A stretch of DNA of 43,314 nt from Acetobacteraceae bacterium UBA6159 (GCA_002422345.1 DIUL01000021.1:1-43314), one strand, 5' to 3'. Shown: positions 22,915 to 31,980, counted from the stretch's first letter. Notes: generated by a model not told the origin, from the sequence alone. Numbers and translations: made by a program.

Positions 22915-25482
22915 ATGGATTCTCCTATGAGAGACCATCCCCAACGTGAGACTGTCCGGCTACCGATCGAGGGGATGAGCTGCGCATCCTGCGTGGGCCG
23001 GGTCGAAAAAGCATTGAAGGCCGTACCCGGTGTGCGGGAAGCGAACGTCAATCTGGCGGCCGAGAAGGCCGAGGTGCGCGTCGCCGGCCCAACCGACTAC
23101 CGGGCGCTGGTCGAGGCCATCGAGCGAGCCGGCTATGCGGTTCCGGCCACCAAGACCGAATTCGCCATCGAGGGCATGACCTGCGCGTCCTGCGTCGGGC
23201 GTGTGGAGCGTGCACTGCGCACCGTTCCCGGCGTGACGACGGCGCGCGTCAACCTGGCGACAGAGCGCGCAGTCGTGGAAGGCGGCGCCGACGCCAGGCT
23301 TCTGATCCAGGTCATTGGCGAGGCTGGATACACGGCACGGCTGATCGATCGGGCGTCCTCGCGCGACCTGGATGACATGGCCCGCAAGGATGCCGAACAG
23401 GCGGCGCTCAAACGTGCCGTGATCCTGTCCATTGCGCTGACCTTGCCGGTGTTCGCCCTGGAGATGGGCTCGCACCTGATTCCCGGCGTACATCACCTGA
23501 TCATGCGCACCATCGGCATGCAGTGGAACTGGATCATCCAGTTCGCGCTGACGACGCTGGTGATCCTCGGGCCGGGCCGACGCTTCTACCAGCATGGCTT
23601 TCCCGCGCTGTTCCGCCTGGCGCCGGACATGAACTCGCTGGTCGCGGTGGGTACCCTGGCGGCTTACGCCTATTCGTTGGTCGCGACCTTCATGCCCGCG
23701 CTGCTGCCTGCGGAAGCGGTCAACGTCTATTACGAGGCGGCTGCCGTCATCGTCACCCTGATCCTCATCGGACGCTTTCTGGAAGCGCGGGCCAAGGGTC
23801 GCGCCTCTCAGGCGATCCAGAGGCTGATCGGGTTGCAGGCGCGGACCGCGCGGGTGCGCCGTGATGAGGGTACGGCCGAGATCGCCCTCGGCGAGGTGGC
23901 GCCGGGGGATGTCGTCGAAGTGCGGCCGGGTGAACGTGTGCCGGTCGACGGCGAGGTGATCGAGGGCGACAGCTACGTGGATGAGTCCATGATCACCGGC
24001 GAGCCGGTGCCGGTGGCGAAGACCGCTGGCAGCGCGGTGGTCGGCGGTACCGTCAACCAGAACGGCGCGCTGGCTTTCCGTGCGACCGCGGTGGGCGAGT
24101 CCACGGTGCTCTCCCAGATCATCCGCCTGGTCGAGGAAGCGCAGGGCTCCAAGCTGCCGATCCAGGCGCTGGTCGACAAGGTGACGCTGTGGTTTGTCCC
24201 GGCGGTGATCGGTGTGGCGCTGCTGACCTTCCTCGTCTGGCTCGTCTTCGGTCCGGCGCCGGCGCTGACCTTCGCCCTGGTCAATGCGGTTGCCGTGCTG
24301 ATCATCGCCTGTCCCTGCGCGATGGGGCTCGCCACGCCCACGTCGATCATGGTCGGTACCGGGCGCGGCGCGGAAATGGGCGTGCTGTTTCGCAAGGGTG
24401 AAGCCTTGCAGTTGCTCAAGGATGCGAAGGTCGTAGCACTCGACAAGACCGGCACTCTGACCGAAGGCAGGCCCGTGCTGACCGACCTGGACGTTGCCGA
24501 GGGCTTCGATCGTGCCCAGGTGCTGGCGCGGATCGCCGCGGTCGAGGAGAAGTCGGAACATCCCGTCGCCCGCGCCATCGTGGCGGCCGCCCAGGCGGAA
24601 AGCCTGGTCTTGCCGGCGGTCGCTGCCTTCACGTCCGAGACCGGCTTCGGGGTCAAAGCCGTGGTGGACGGCGTGGATGTCCGGATCGGCGCCGACCGCT
24701 ACATGCGCCGGCTGGGCCTGGACGTGGTCGCCTTCGCCGATATCGCGGAGCGGCTGGGCGACGAAGGCAAATCACCGCTCTACGCCGCGATTGACGGGAA
24801 GCTCGCGGCCATCATCGCCGTCGCCGACCCGATCAAGGACACCACGCCCGAGGCTATCGCCGCGCTGCACGCGCTGGGCCTCAAGGTTGCGATGATCACC
24901 GGCGACAACCGGCGCACGGCTGACGCCATCGCCCGCCGTCTCGGCATCGACGAAGTGGTCGCCGAGGTACTGCCGGAAGGCAAGGTCGAGGCGGTACGCC
25001 GGCTCAGGGCCATCCACGGCCATCTGGTGTTCGTGGGCGACGGCATCAATGACGCGCCGGCCCTTGCCGAGGCCGAGGTGGGCCTGGCCATCGGCACGGG
25101 CACCGATATCGCGATCGAGGCGGCCGACGTGGTGCTGATGTCGGGCAGCCTCAAGGGCGTGTCCAACGCCATCGCGCTGTCGAAGGGGACGATCCGCAAC
25201 ATCCGGCAGAATCTGTTCTGGGCGTTCGCCTACAACACGGCGCTGATCCCGGTCGCCGCCGGTGTGCTCTATCCGGCCTATGGTGTCTTGCTCTCGCCGA
25301 TTTTCGCAGCGGGCGCCATGGCGTTGTCGAGTGTCTTCGTTCTCGGCAACGCGCTCAGGTTGCGGCGGTTTCGCGTGCCCGCGGCAACAGTGGTGGCTGG
25401 CCTGCCGACCTCCGCGAGAGCCGCCGCCGTATCCGCTGGCCTCCTGGCGCCAGGCGCGGAAGCTAAAAGGAGGATGACATGA
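22915..25482 (+). CDS. copA: CopA P1B-1 Cu(I)-exporting ATPase
   Basis: 855 residues from the ATG at 22915 (MDSPMRDHPQ), which has AAAGG at 8 bases; GTG or ATG at 22906/22909 are alternatives. Two N-terminal HMA domains (Cys23/Cys26 and Cys90/Cys93, both CASC). Eight membrane helices, with the CPC metal motif Cys466-Pro-Cys468 (IIACPCAMGLATP). Phosphorylation Asp510 in DKTGTLTEG, GDNRRTADA, the actuator TGEPVPVAK, and the hinge VGDGINDAPAL. It pumps Cu(I)/Ag(I) from the cytosol to the periplasm. It overlaps cueR by 4 bases, so pump and regulator are co-translated. Confidence 0.97.
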   Translation: MDSPMRDHPQRETVRLPIEGMSCASCVGRVEKALKAVPGVREANVNLAAEKAEVRVAGPTDYRALVEAIERAGYAVPATKTEFAIEGMTCASCVGRVERALRTVPGVTTARVNLATERAVVEGGADARLLIQVIGEAGYTARLIDRASSRDLDDMARKDAEQAALKRAVILSIALTLPVFALEMGSHLIPGVHHLIMRTIGMQWNWIIQFALTTLVILGPGRRFYQHGFPALFRLAPDMNSLVAVGTLAAYAYSLVATFMPALLPAEAVNVYYEAAAVIVTLILIGRFLEARAKGRASQAIQRLIGLQARTARVRRDEGTAEIALGEVAPGDVVEVRPGERVPVDGEVIEGDSYVDESMITGEPVPVAKTAGSAVVGGTVNQNGALAFRATAVGESTVLSQIIRLVEEAQGSKLPIQALVDKVTLWFVPAVIGVALLTFLVWLVFGPAPALTFALVNAVAVLIIACPCAMGLATPTSIMVGTGRGAEMGVLFRKGEALQLLKDAKVVALDKTGTLTEGRPVLTDLDVAEGFDRAQVLARIAAVEEKSEHPVARAIVAAAQAESLVLPAVAAFTSETGFGVKAVVDGVDVRIGADRYMRRLGLDVVAFADIAERLGDEGKSPLYAAIDGKLAAIIAVADPIKDTTPEAIAALHALGLKVAMITGDNRRTADAIARRLGIDEVVAEVLPEGKVEAVRRLRAIHGHLVFVGDGINDAPALAEAEVGLAIGTGTDIAIEAADVVLMSGSLKGVSNAIALSKGTIRNIRQNLFWAFAYNTALIPVAAGVLYPAYGVLLSPIFAAGAMALSSVFVLGNALRLRRFRVPAATVVAGLPTSARAAAVSAGLLAPGAEAKRRMT

Positions 25483-25976
25483 ACATTGGTGAAGCGGCGA
25501 AGGCCTCGGGCGTATCGGCCAAGATGATCCGCTACTACGAACAGACCGGGCTGATTCCGCCGGCCGGGCGCACGGCCGCAGGCTACCGGGACTACACCAT
25601 GAAGGACGTGCACGTGCTGCGCTTCGTCCGGCGGGCACGGGATCTGGGATTCTCCGTCGCCGAGATCGATGGCCTGCTGCAGCTCTGGCGGGACCGCGGC
25701 CGGCGCAGCGCGGACGTCAAGCGGATCGCGCTCGGCCATATTGGGGATCTGCGCCGGCGGATCGCGGAAATGCAGCAGATGGCGGCGACGCTTGAACAAC
25801 TGGCGGCGTGCTGTTCGGGGGATGATCGCCCCGATTGTCCCATCCTAGCCGATCTCGAACGGCCCTCTCAGGTGGCCAGTGACGAACCGAAACGCATGCG
25901 TGGTGCGGTCGATGGCCGGTCGCCACGGGGCCGCAAGCCGCAGAAAAGCAAATCACGGAAAACTTCCCGAAAGTAA
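25479..25976 (+). CDS. cueR: CueR, MerR-family Cu(I)-responsive regulator
   Basis: 165 residues. The MerR HTH is MNIGEAAKASGVSAKMIRYY with EQTGLIPPAGR and the wing region; the dimer helix is at about 80-110. Cu(I) ligands Cys112 and Cys120 (CX7C, CSGDDRPDC) and Ser77 (RSADVK) fall at exactly the E. coli CueR positions, indicating monovalent-metal specificity. A good AGGAGG site precedes the ATG, which overlaps the copA stop. The C-terminus is about 30 residues longer than usual and very basic (RSPRGRKPQKSKSRKTSRK). It should control the two operators at 22802-22877, making a feedback loop. Confidence 0.96.
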   Translation: MNIGEAAKASGVSAKMIRYYEQTGLIPPAGRTAAGYRDYTMKDVHVLRFVRRARDLGFSVAEIDGLLQLWRDRGRRSADVKRIALGHIGDLRRRIAEMQQMAATLEQLAACCSGDDRPDCPILADLERPSQVASDEPKRMRGAVDGRSPRGRKPQKSKSRKTSRK

Positions 25977-26022
25977 TCGAGGGTCTGTGGGCCTCCGCAG
26001 TTAACCGAAAATGACGGCGGAA

Positions 26023-26076
26023 TGACGGAAATGTAATGAACGAGTCATCCCGGCGACAGTGACGGTCGCCTATGTT
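26023..26076 (+). promoter_or_regulatory. Conserved copper-type promoter element, site C (copAB operon)
   Basis: TGACG-GAAAT-GTAAT-GAACGA-GTCAT-CCCGG-CGACAG, 11 bases, then TATGTT as -10. It keeps the exact spacing of the other sites with one mismatch in the first arm. The leader to the copA start is about 230 bases, much longer than at the other sites, and shows no obvious gene. Apart from this element the 25977-26314 gap holds nothing else I can support. Confidence 0.75.
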
Positions 26077-26314
26077 GGATGCCGTATGCCGTGAGTTCCA
26101 CAGCCTTGGGTTCTATGGCGATGCGTTGTGTGATTTCTGTTCCAGAAAAGCCCGGATAATTGCAGCCGCCGTGGTTTGCTGCATCCGCCGCGCTCTGAAT
26201 CGAATCCTCCCGCCATAGTGACTTCTGGTGCAGCAGTTACCCGGTGGCTTGTGCCGCAGCAATGCGCGTGTTCCGCCACCGAAATCAATCCATAGCGATC
26301 ACAGGAGATCATTT

Positions 26315-28132
26315 ATGTCGTCCAGACTTTTCGGCCCAGGCGCCGAGGAACCATTCGCCTTGTCGCGGCGGCAATTTGTCCAGGGGCTCGCAGCGGGTGG
26401 TGCAATGCTTGGCTTTGGGTTGTGGCCCAGACAGAGCTGGGCGCTGCGCTCACCGGGGCAAATCGAGGTGCTGGCCGGCACCCGATTCGACCTGAGCATT
26501 GGCGAAACGCTGGTGAACTACACGGGCAAGACGCGCCCGGCCATCACGATCAACGGCTCCGTGCCCGGACCGATCCTGCGCTGGAAAGAAGGGACGCGGG
26601 TGCAACTGCGGGTCCGCAACGACCTGCCGCGCGGTTCAATCCACGGCGACTCCACGTCGATCCATTGGCATGGCATTCTGCTACCCGCCAACATGGACGG
26701 CGTGCCTGGCCTGAGCTTCAACGGCATCAATCGCGGCGAAAGCTACCTGTACGAATTCGATGTTCGCCAGGGCGGCACCTACTGGTATCACAGCCATTCC
26801 GGCTTCCAGGAACAGGGTGGCATGTACGGAGCCTTGATCGTCGACCCCATCGAACCAGCGCCGTTTTCCTACGATCGCGACTATGTGGTGTTCCTGTCGG
26901 ACTGGACCGATATGGATCCGGCACGGCTGTTCAACCGGCTGAAGAAATTTTCCGAGTACGACAACTACTACCAGCGGACGGTGACCGACTTCATTCGCGA
27001 CGCGCGCAGCGACGGTCTGCGCGAAACCCTGCGCGATCGCAGGGAATGGAGCGGGGGCATGCGGATGACGCCCACCGACCTGTCCGACGTCAATGCCAAT
27101 ACCTACACCTATCTGATGAACGGCACCACGTCGCTGGGCAACTGGACGGGCATCTTTCGCTCCGGCGAGAAGATCCGACTGCGTTTCATCAACGGGTCGG
27201 CCATGACCTATTTCGACGTGCGCATTCCCGGCCTGAAAATGACGGTCGTCGAAGTCGATGGGCAGTACGTGCACCCGCTGTCGGTGGACGAGTTTCGGAT
27301 CGCGGCCGCCGAGACGTTCGACGTGATCGTCGAGCCGTCCGGCCAGGATGCTTTCACCATCTTCGCCCAGGACAGCGCCCGCACCGGCTACGTGAGCGGC
27401 ACCCTGGCGGTACGCGAGGGCCTGCGTGCACCGGTGCCCGAGCTTGACCCACGGCCGCTGCTGACCATGGCCGATATGGGGCACGGTAATCACGGCAATC
27501 ACGGTGCTCATGGTGGGCACGCCGCCGCAGCCGCCGATCCGCATGCGGGACATGGCGCGCCTGCCGCCCAGGGCGGGCACGCGGGCCACGGCGGCAATGG
27601 CATGCAGATGCAGGCGCACCCGGCCAGCGAAACCCGCAATCCGCTGGTCGACATGCAGACCATGACACCCGAGCCCAGGCTGGCGGATCCGGGGATCGGT
27701 CTGCGTGACAACGGTCGCAAGGTGGCCACCTACGCCGACCTGAAAAGCCTATTCCCCGACCCGGATGGTCGCGAGCCCGGAAGGACCGTGGAATTGCACC
27801 TGACCGGACACATGGAGCGGTTCTCGTGGTCTTTCGACGGGATCAGGTTCAACGACGCCGAGCCGCTGCGCCTCAATTACGGTGAGCGCATGCGCATCGT
27901 ACTGGTGAACGACACCATGATGTCGCATCCGATTCACCTGCACGGGCTGTGGAGCGACCTGGAGGATGAGCAGGGCAACTTCCACCTGCGCAAGCACACC
28001 GTGGACATGCCGCCCGGTACCAGGCGTAGCTATCGGGTGAGGGCCGATGCGCTTGGGCGCTGGGCGTACCACTGTCATCTGTTTTACCACATGGAAGCCG
28101 GTATGTTCCGCGAAGTGAGGGTGGAAGAATGA
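26315..28132 (+). CDS. copA: CopA/PcoA-type periplasmic multicopper oxidase
   Basis: 605 residues, start ATG with AGGAG 8 bases upstream. A twin-arginine signal (LSRRQFVQGLAAGGAMLGFG) exports the folded enzyme. Copper ligands: His117/His119 (HWHG), His159/His161 (WYHSHSG), His538/His541/His543 (HPIHLHG), and His586-Cys587-His588 with His592 and axial Met597 (HCHLFYHMEAGM), giving a complete type 1/2/3 set. A Met/His-rich insert (MGHGNHGNHGAHGG and on) at about residues 388-435 is the copper-sponge segment of PcoA-like enzymes. It oxidises Cu(I) to less toxic Cu(II) and binds copper. It overlaps copB by 4 bases. The symbol is shared by convention with the ATPase gene at 22915. Confidence 0.96.
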   Translation: MSSRLFGPGAEEPFALSRRQFVQGLAAGGAMLGFGLWPRQSWALRSPGQIEVLAGTRFDLSIGETLVNYTGKTRPAITINGSVPGPILRWKEGTRVQLRVRNDLPRGSIHGDSTSIHWHGILLPANMDGVPGLSFNGINRGESYLYEFDVRQGGTYWYHSHSGFQEQGGMYGALIVDPIEPAPFSYDRDYVVFLSDWTDMDPARLFNRLKKFSEYDNYYQRTVTDFIRDARSDGLRETLRDRREWSGGMRMTPTDLSDVNANTYTYLMNGTTSLGNWTGIFRSGEKIRLRFINGSAMTYFDVRIPGLKMTVVEVDGQYVHPLSVDEFRIAAAETFDVIVEPSGQDAFTIFAQDSARTGYVSGTLAVREGLRAPVPELDPRPLLTMADMGHGNHGNHGAHGGHAAAAADPHAGHGAPAAQGGHAGHGGNGMQMQAHPASETRNPLVDMQTMTPEPRLADPGIGLRDNGRKVATYADLKSLFPDPDGREPGRTVELHLTGHMERFSWSFDGIRFNDAEPLRLNYGERMRIVLVNDTMMSHPIHLHGLWSDLEDEQGNFHLRKHTVDMPPGTRRSYRVRADALGRWAYHCHLFYHMEAGMFREVRVEE

Positions 28133-29256
28133 GCACAATCAAATTCGCCTTGCGGGTAGCGATCGCCGCGGCACTGTCGGTGCCCGTTGCGATCCAGGCA
28201 CAGGATGCCGGGCATGAAGTGCACGCCACGCCGAGTTCGGTTACGCCGTCGAGTGATGTCCATCATCAGGCGCATGGTCAGCATGACGGCCACGCTGATC
28301 ACTCCCAGATGGACCATTCTCAGATGGACCATTCTCAGATGGACCATTCTCAGATGGACCATTCTCAGATGGACCACTCCCAGATGGATCATTCGCAGAT
28401 GGACCACTCTCAGATGGACCACTCTCAGATGGACCACTCCCAGATGGATCACTCCCAGATGGATCACTCCCAGATGGATCACTCGCAGATGGATCACTCT
28501 CAGATGGATCACTCAGGCCACTTGTCTGGAGACCCGAACCACGGTTTGCGTGAACCCATACCGCCGATCACCGACGCCGACCGCGCGGCAGCATTTCCGG
28601 AGCTTCAGCACCAACACAAACACGGCGCAAGCAGACATTCGTTCTGGCTTTTGGATCAATTAGAGGTGTCCGACACGAGTGATGGCACAGAGATCGGCTG
28701 GGAAGGCATCGGCTGGGTCGGCAGTGACCTCAACCGACTGTGGCTGCGGAGCAAGGGGCATACCCTGGACAGCAGCGTCGAGAGCGGCCGGATTGAAGCA
28801 CTGTATGGAAGGCCGGTAGCGCGCTGGTGGGATGTCGTCGCCGGGGTGCGTCAGGACTTTGGCGACGGACCGTCGCGCACGTGGGCGGCATTCGGTGTTC
28901 AGGGCCTGGCGCCCTACTTCTTTGAGATCGAGGCCACCGCCTATGTCGGCGAAAGTGGGCGAACGGCGTTGAGCGTCGAAGCCGAGTACGAAATGCTGCT
29001 GACCAACCGACTGATCCTCACCTGGGCAGCCGAGGCCAATGCCTACGGAAAATCCGATCTCGAACAAGCGATCGGATCAGGCTTGAGCACCGTGGAACTC
29101 GGAGCGCGCCTGCGCTACGAGTTCACCCGCCAGTTCGCGCCCTACATCGGCTTCGAGCGCGAATGGAGTTATGGCGATACGTCAGACCTTCGCGCGCTGG
29201 CCGGCCACGGGAGAACCGACAATCGATGGGTTTTTGGTCTGCGCCTTTGGTTCTGA
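28129..29256 (+). CDS. copB: CopB/PcoB outer-membrane copper-binding protein with 14 QMDHS repeats
   Basis: 375 residues. A signal peptide (FALRVAIAAALSVPVAIQAQ) is followed by a His-rich stretch (HHQAHGQHDGHADHS) and 14 perfect QMDHS pentapeptides (residues about 60-129). The CopB beta-barrel follows: HSFWLLDQLEVSDTSDG, WLRSKGHTLD, ARWWDVVAGVRQDFGDGPS, and the ending NRWVFGLRLWF with the C-terminal Phe of outer-membrane proteins. The repeat supplies Met and His ligands for copper. The start overlaps the oxidase stop (ATGA). It works with the multicopper oxidase in periplasmic/outer-membrane copper sequestration. Confidence 0.95.
   Translation: MSTIKFALRVAIAAALSVPVAIQAQDAGHEVHATPSSVTPSSDVHHQAHGQHDGHADHSQMDHSQMDHSQMDHSQMDHSQMDHSQMDHSQMDHSQMDHSQMDHSQMDHSQMDHSQMDHSQMDHSQMDHSGHLSGDPNHGLREPIPPITDADRAAAFPELQHQHKHGASRHSFWLLDQLEVSDTSDGTEIGWEGIGWVGSDLNRLWLRSKGHTLDSSVESGRIEALYGRPVARWWDVVAGVRQDFGDGPSRTWAAFGVQGLAPYFFEIEATAYVGESGRTALSVEAEYEMLLTNRLILTWAAEANAYGKSDLEQAIGSGLSTVELGARLRYEFTRQFAPYIGFEREWSYGDTSDLRALAGHGRTDNRWVFGLRLWF
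28306..28515 (+). repeat. 14 tandem 15-bp repeats (QMDHS coding)
   Basis: CAGATGGAYCAYTCN is repeated 14 times without interruption, every copy in frame. Third-base variants form blocks: GACCATTCT copies come first and GATCACTCC copies later. This indicates stepwise expansion by slippage or unequal exchange while the peptide is kept unchanged. The copy number is likely to vary between strains. Confidence 0.97.
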
Positions 29257-29268
29257 AAGGAGATCATC

Positions 29269-30309
29269 ATGGCGGAACATAAAAGGGTGCGCGTCGCAGT
29301 CAACGGCTACGGTGTCATCGGCAAGCGCGTTGCTGACGCGGTCGCGCGCCAGGACGACATGGAGCTGGTGGGCGTCGTGGACGTTGCGAGCGATTGGCGG
29401 GCGCGAGTGACGACGGAGCGAAACATGCAGCTCTTCGCAGCCAATCCCGCTGCTGCTGATCTCATGCGCAAGTCAGGATTGCGCGTGGAGGGCACGCTCG
29501 AAGAGCTGCTGGGGACAGCCGATGTGATTGTGGACTGCACCCCGAAGAAGATCGCTGCCCAGAATCGCGACACTTACCGCGCCCGCGAAGTCAAGTTCAT
29601 CATGCAAGGCGGCGAGACCCACGGCTCCACCGGGCACTCGTTCGTGGCCGAGGCGAACTATGCGAGCGCCATCGGGCGAAACGCCACGCGCGTCGTCTCC
29701 TGCAACACCACGTCCATCGTGCGCACCCTCACGCCACTCAAGCGTGCTGGCTTGCTTGTCAAGGCGCGCGGCACACTTCTCCGGCGCGCGACCGACCCCT
29801 GGGAAAGCCACCTGGGGGGCATCATGAATACGTTGGTGCCGGAAGCGGAGATCCCGAGTCACCAGGGACCTGATGCGCAAACGGTGGATCCCGAGCTTGA
29901 CATCGTAACGATGGCGGTCAAGGTGCCGCAGACGATCGCGCACCTGCACTACTGGTCCGTGCAGATGACGCGCGCCGCTTCGAAGGACGAAGTGCTGGCG
30001 GCCCTGCGTACGTCTTCGCGCATCTCGCTCATCCGCTATGATCGGGGGCTTACCGCATTGAACGCGGTCAAGGAGCTCACGTCCGACCTCGGTCGCCCGC
30101 GCGGCGATCTCTACGAGGTTGCACTCTGGGAAGACATGCTGACGGTGAAAGGCGACGAGCTCTTCTACGCCTACATCGTGGACAACCAGGCGATCGTGAT
30201 TCCGGAGACGATCGACGCGATACGTGCGCTGAGTGGCACCGAGCACGATGCCGCAGCGTCGGTCGCGAAAACGAACGCAAGCCTGGGGGTAGGGCATCTT
30301 CTTGCCTGA
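29269..30309 (+). CDS. Type II (archaeal-like) glyceraldehyde-3-phosphate dehydrogenase
   Basis: 346 residues, start with GAAAGGAG about 7 bases upstream. Rossmann motif VAVNGYGVIGKRVADAV, the segment DVIVDCTPKKIAAQN and active-site Cys145 in VSCNTTSIVRTL match the type II GAPDH found mainly in archaea, not the common bacterial Gap. It converts glyceraldehyde-3-phosphate to 1,3-bisphosphoglycerate in the cytosol. It lies 12 bases after copB, so it is probably carried by the copper-inducible transcript. It may substitute for a metal-sensitive housekeeping GAPDH, or serve the phosphoketolase block at the right of the window. Family call is firm; role is inferred. Confidence 0.9.
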   Translation: MAEHKRVRVAVNGYGVIGKRVADAVARQDDMELVGVVDVASDWRARVTTERNMQLFAANPAAADLMRKSGLRVEGTLEELLGTADVIVDCTPKKIAAQNRDTYRAREVKFIMQGGETHGSTGHSFVAEANYASAIGRNATRVVSCNTTSIVRTLTPLKRAGLLVKARGTLLRRATDPWESHLGGIMNTLVPEAEIPSHQGPDAQTVDPELDIVTMAVKVPQTIAHLHYWSVQMTRAASKDEVLAALRTSSRISLIRYDRGLTALNAVKELTSDLGRPRGDLYEVALWEDMLTVKGDELFYAYIVDNQAIVIPETIDAIRALSGTEHDAAASVAKTNASLGVGHLLA

Positions 30310-30385
30310 GAACGACCGGAATGCCTCAAGCCCTTTCTCCAGAGAACGCGTGCCGACCGGCGCAAGGCATCGATCCGGAAGACCC

Positions 30386-31894
30386 ATGGGGAGCAGCGAG
30401 ATTGGTCGTGGGGCTTGCGCGGGAGACGGCCGCTTGAACCTGCGCTGTCCCGATCCGGCGGCCGAGTCCGTGCTGCGCCTGCTCGCCGGGCAGGCGCTGT
30501 CGCGCGCGGGGGGCGCGCCGCTCGTGACAGGCAACAGCGCGCGCATCCTGAAAGATGCCGCGGAGCACTATCCCGCATGGCTGTCGGCCATCGCTTCCGC
30601 GCGCCGCACCGTGTTCTTCGAGAACTATATTTTTGCCGACGACGACGTCGGGCGCGAGTTCGTCGCGGCGCTTTCGGTAAAAGCGCGCGAAGGCGTCCGG
30701 GTACGCGTCATCTACGACTGGCTGGGCAGCTTCGCCGCCGGCCGGCGGCTGTGGCGCCCGCTGTTGGAAGCGGGTGGCGAGGTGCGCGCCTTCAATCCGC
30801 CGCGACTCGCCAGCCCGCTCGGCTGGCTCACCCGCGACCACCGCAAGATGCTCGCGGTGGATGGGCGCATCGGCTTCGTCACCGGGTTGTGCGTGAGCCG
30901 CAAGTGGCTTGGCGACCGGCCGAAAGGCATCGCCCCGTGGCGCGATACTGGGGTGGAGGTGCGCGGGTCGGGGGTCGCCGGTATCGAGCAGGCGTTCGCG
31001 CAAACGTGGTCGGCGACGGGGCCGGCGCTTGCCACGGACGAGCTGACGGCGCCCGAAGGGATGCCCGAGGCCGGCGACGTGGCGCTGCGCGTGCTCGCCG
31101 CTGCGCCGAACCTCGCCGGCCTCTATCGTCTGGACCAGCTCATCGCCGCGATGGCGCGCAGGACCCTCTGGCTCACCGATGCCTACTTCGTCGGTGTCGC
31201 GCCGTACGTTCAGGCGCTGCGTGCCGCCGCGCTCGACGGCGTGGACGTCAGGTTGCTCGTTCCCGGCGCGAGCGACCTGCCGCTCGTCAGCTCGCTCTCG
31301 CGCTCGGGCTACAGGCCGCTTCTGGAGGCAGGCGTGCGCGTCTTCGAGTGGAACGGCTCGATGCTCCACGCGAAGACTGCGGTGGCCGACGGGCGTTGGG
31401 CGCGCATCGGCTCGACCAACCTGAATCTCTCGAGCTGGCTCGGCAATTATGAGCTCGATGTCGCGGTCGAGGACGGGCGCTTCGCCGCCGCCATGGAGAC
31501 CATGTACGAGGAGGACATCGCCAATGCAACGGAAATCGTGCTCGACGCTCGTCGCCGCGTATGTCCCGCGGGCGCAAAGACATCCCTGAGGCGCAGGAGC
31601 GTCGGCGGCAGCGCGTCGCGCGCCGCAGCCGGTGCGCTGCGCATCGGCAACGCGGTCGGCGCGGCGATCACCGACCGGCGGGTACTCGGACCGGCGGAGG
31701 CCGGCATCATGAGCGGCGCGGCGCTCGTCCTGCTGGCGGTGGCACTCATCGGACTGCTCTGGCCGCTCGCCATCGTGCTGCCGCTTGCTTTGCTGTCTGC
31801 CTGGGCCGGGGCGGCTCTTCTTATGCGTGCCCGGGCGCTGCGCGGCGTGGCGCAGCAAAGCGCGACAGATGATCCGGGGAAGCCTGCCGGATGA
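30386..31894 (+). CDS. Phospholipase D/cardiolipin synthase-like protein
   Basis: 502 residues from the ATG at 30386 (GGAAG 5 bases upstream); a TTG at 30302 overlapping the GAPDH stop would add 28 residues and would couple the two genes. Two HKD motifs are complete: His152 in DHRKMLAVDGRIGFVTG and His328-x-Lys330 in HAKTAVADGRWARIGSTNLN, so the enzyme should be active. The C-terminus carries two hydrophobic helices (GAALVLLAVALIGLLWPLAI and LPLALLSAWAGAALLM), which would anchor it to the inner membrane. Probably makes cardiolipin or exchanges phospholipid head groups. It follows GAPDH and may remodel membranes under metal stress. Confidence 0.87.
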   Translation: MGSSEIGRGACAGDGRLNLRCPDPAAESVLRLLAGQALSRAGGAPLVTGNSARILKDAAEHYPAWLSAIASARRTVFFENYIFADDDVGREFVAALSVKAREGVRVRVIYDWLGSFAAGRRLWRPLLEAGGEVRAFNPPRLASPLGWLTRDHRKMLAVDGRIGFVTGLCVSRKWLGDRPKGIAPWRDTGVEVRGSGVAGIEQAFAQTWSATGPALATDELTAPEGMPEAGDVALRVLAAAPNLAGLYRLDQLIAAMARRTLWLTDAYFVGVAPYVQALRAAALDGVDVRLLVPGASDLPLVSSLSRSGYRPLLEAGVRVFEWNGSMLHAKTAVADGRWARIGSTNLNLSSWLGNYELDVAVEDGRFAAAMETMYEEDIANATEIVLDARRRVCPAGAKTSLRRRSVGGSASRAAAGALRIGNAVGAAITDRRVLGPAEAGIMSGAALVLLAVALIGLLWPLAIVLPLALLSAWAGAALLMRARALRGVAQQSATDDPGKPAG

Positions 31895-31980
31895 GCGCGG
31901 TCGCTCTGAGACGCGCTTCGGCAAGCGGGCAGGCATCCTTCCTTGCCGAGAGCGCCCGGCGCCGCGTTCTTTGATGCAGA

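Noticed and set aside
22960..24561. 533-codon minus-strand open frame
   Set aside because: Antisense shadow of copA in GC-rich DNA; the composition (His/Arg/Asp/Gly-rich) is typical of such shadows, and copA itself is certain.
26077..26314. Long copA leader as a possible riboswitch or leader peptide
   Set aside because: No convincing conserved stem pattern or ribosome site plus short ORF could be shown by eye.
28306..28515. Regular tandem repeats that could be mistaken for a CRISPR array
   Set aside because: Units are 15 bp with no spacers, all in frame inside copB, and encode QMDHS.
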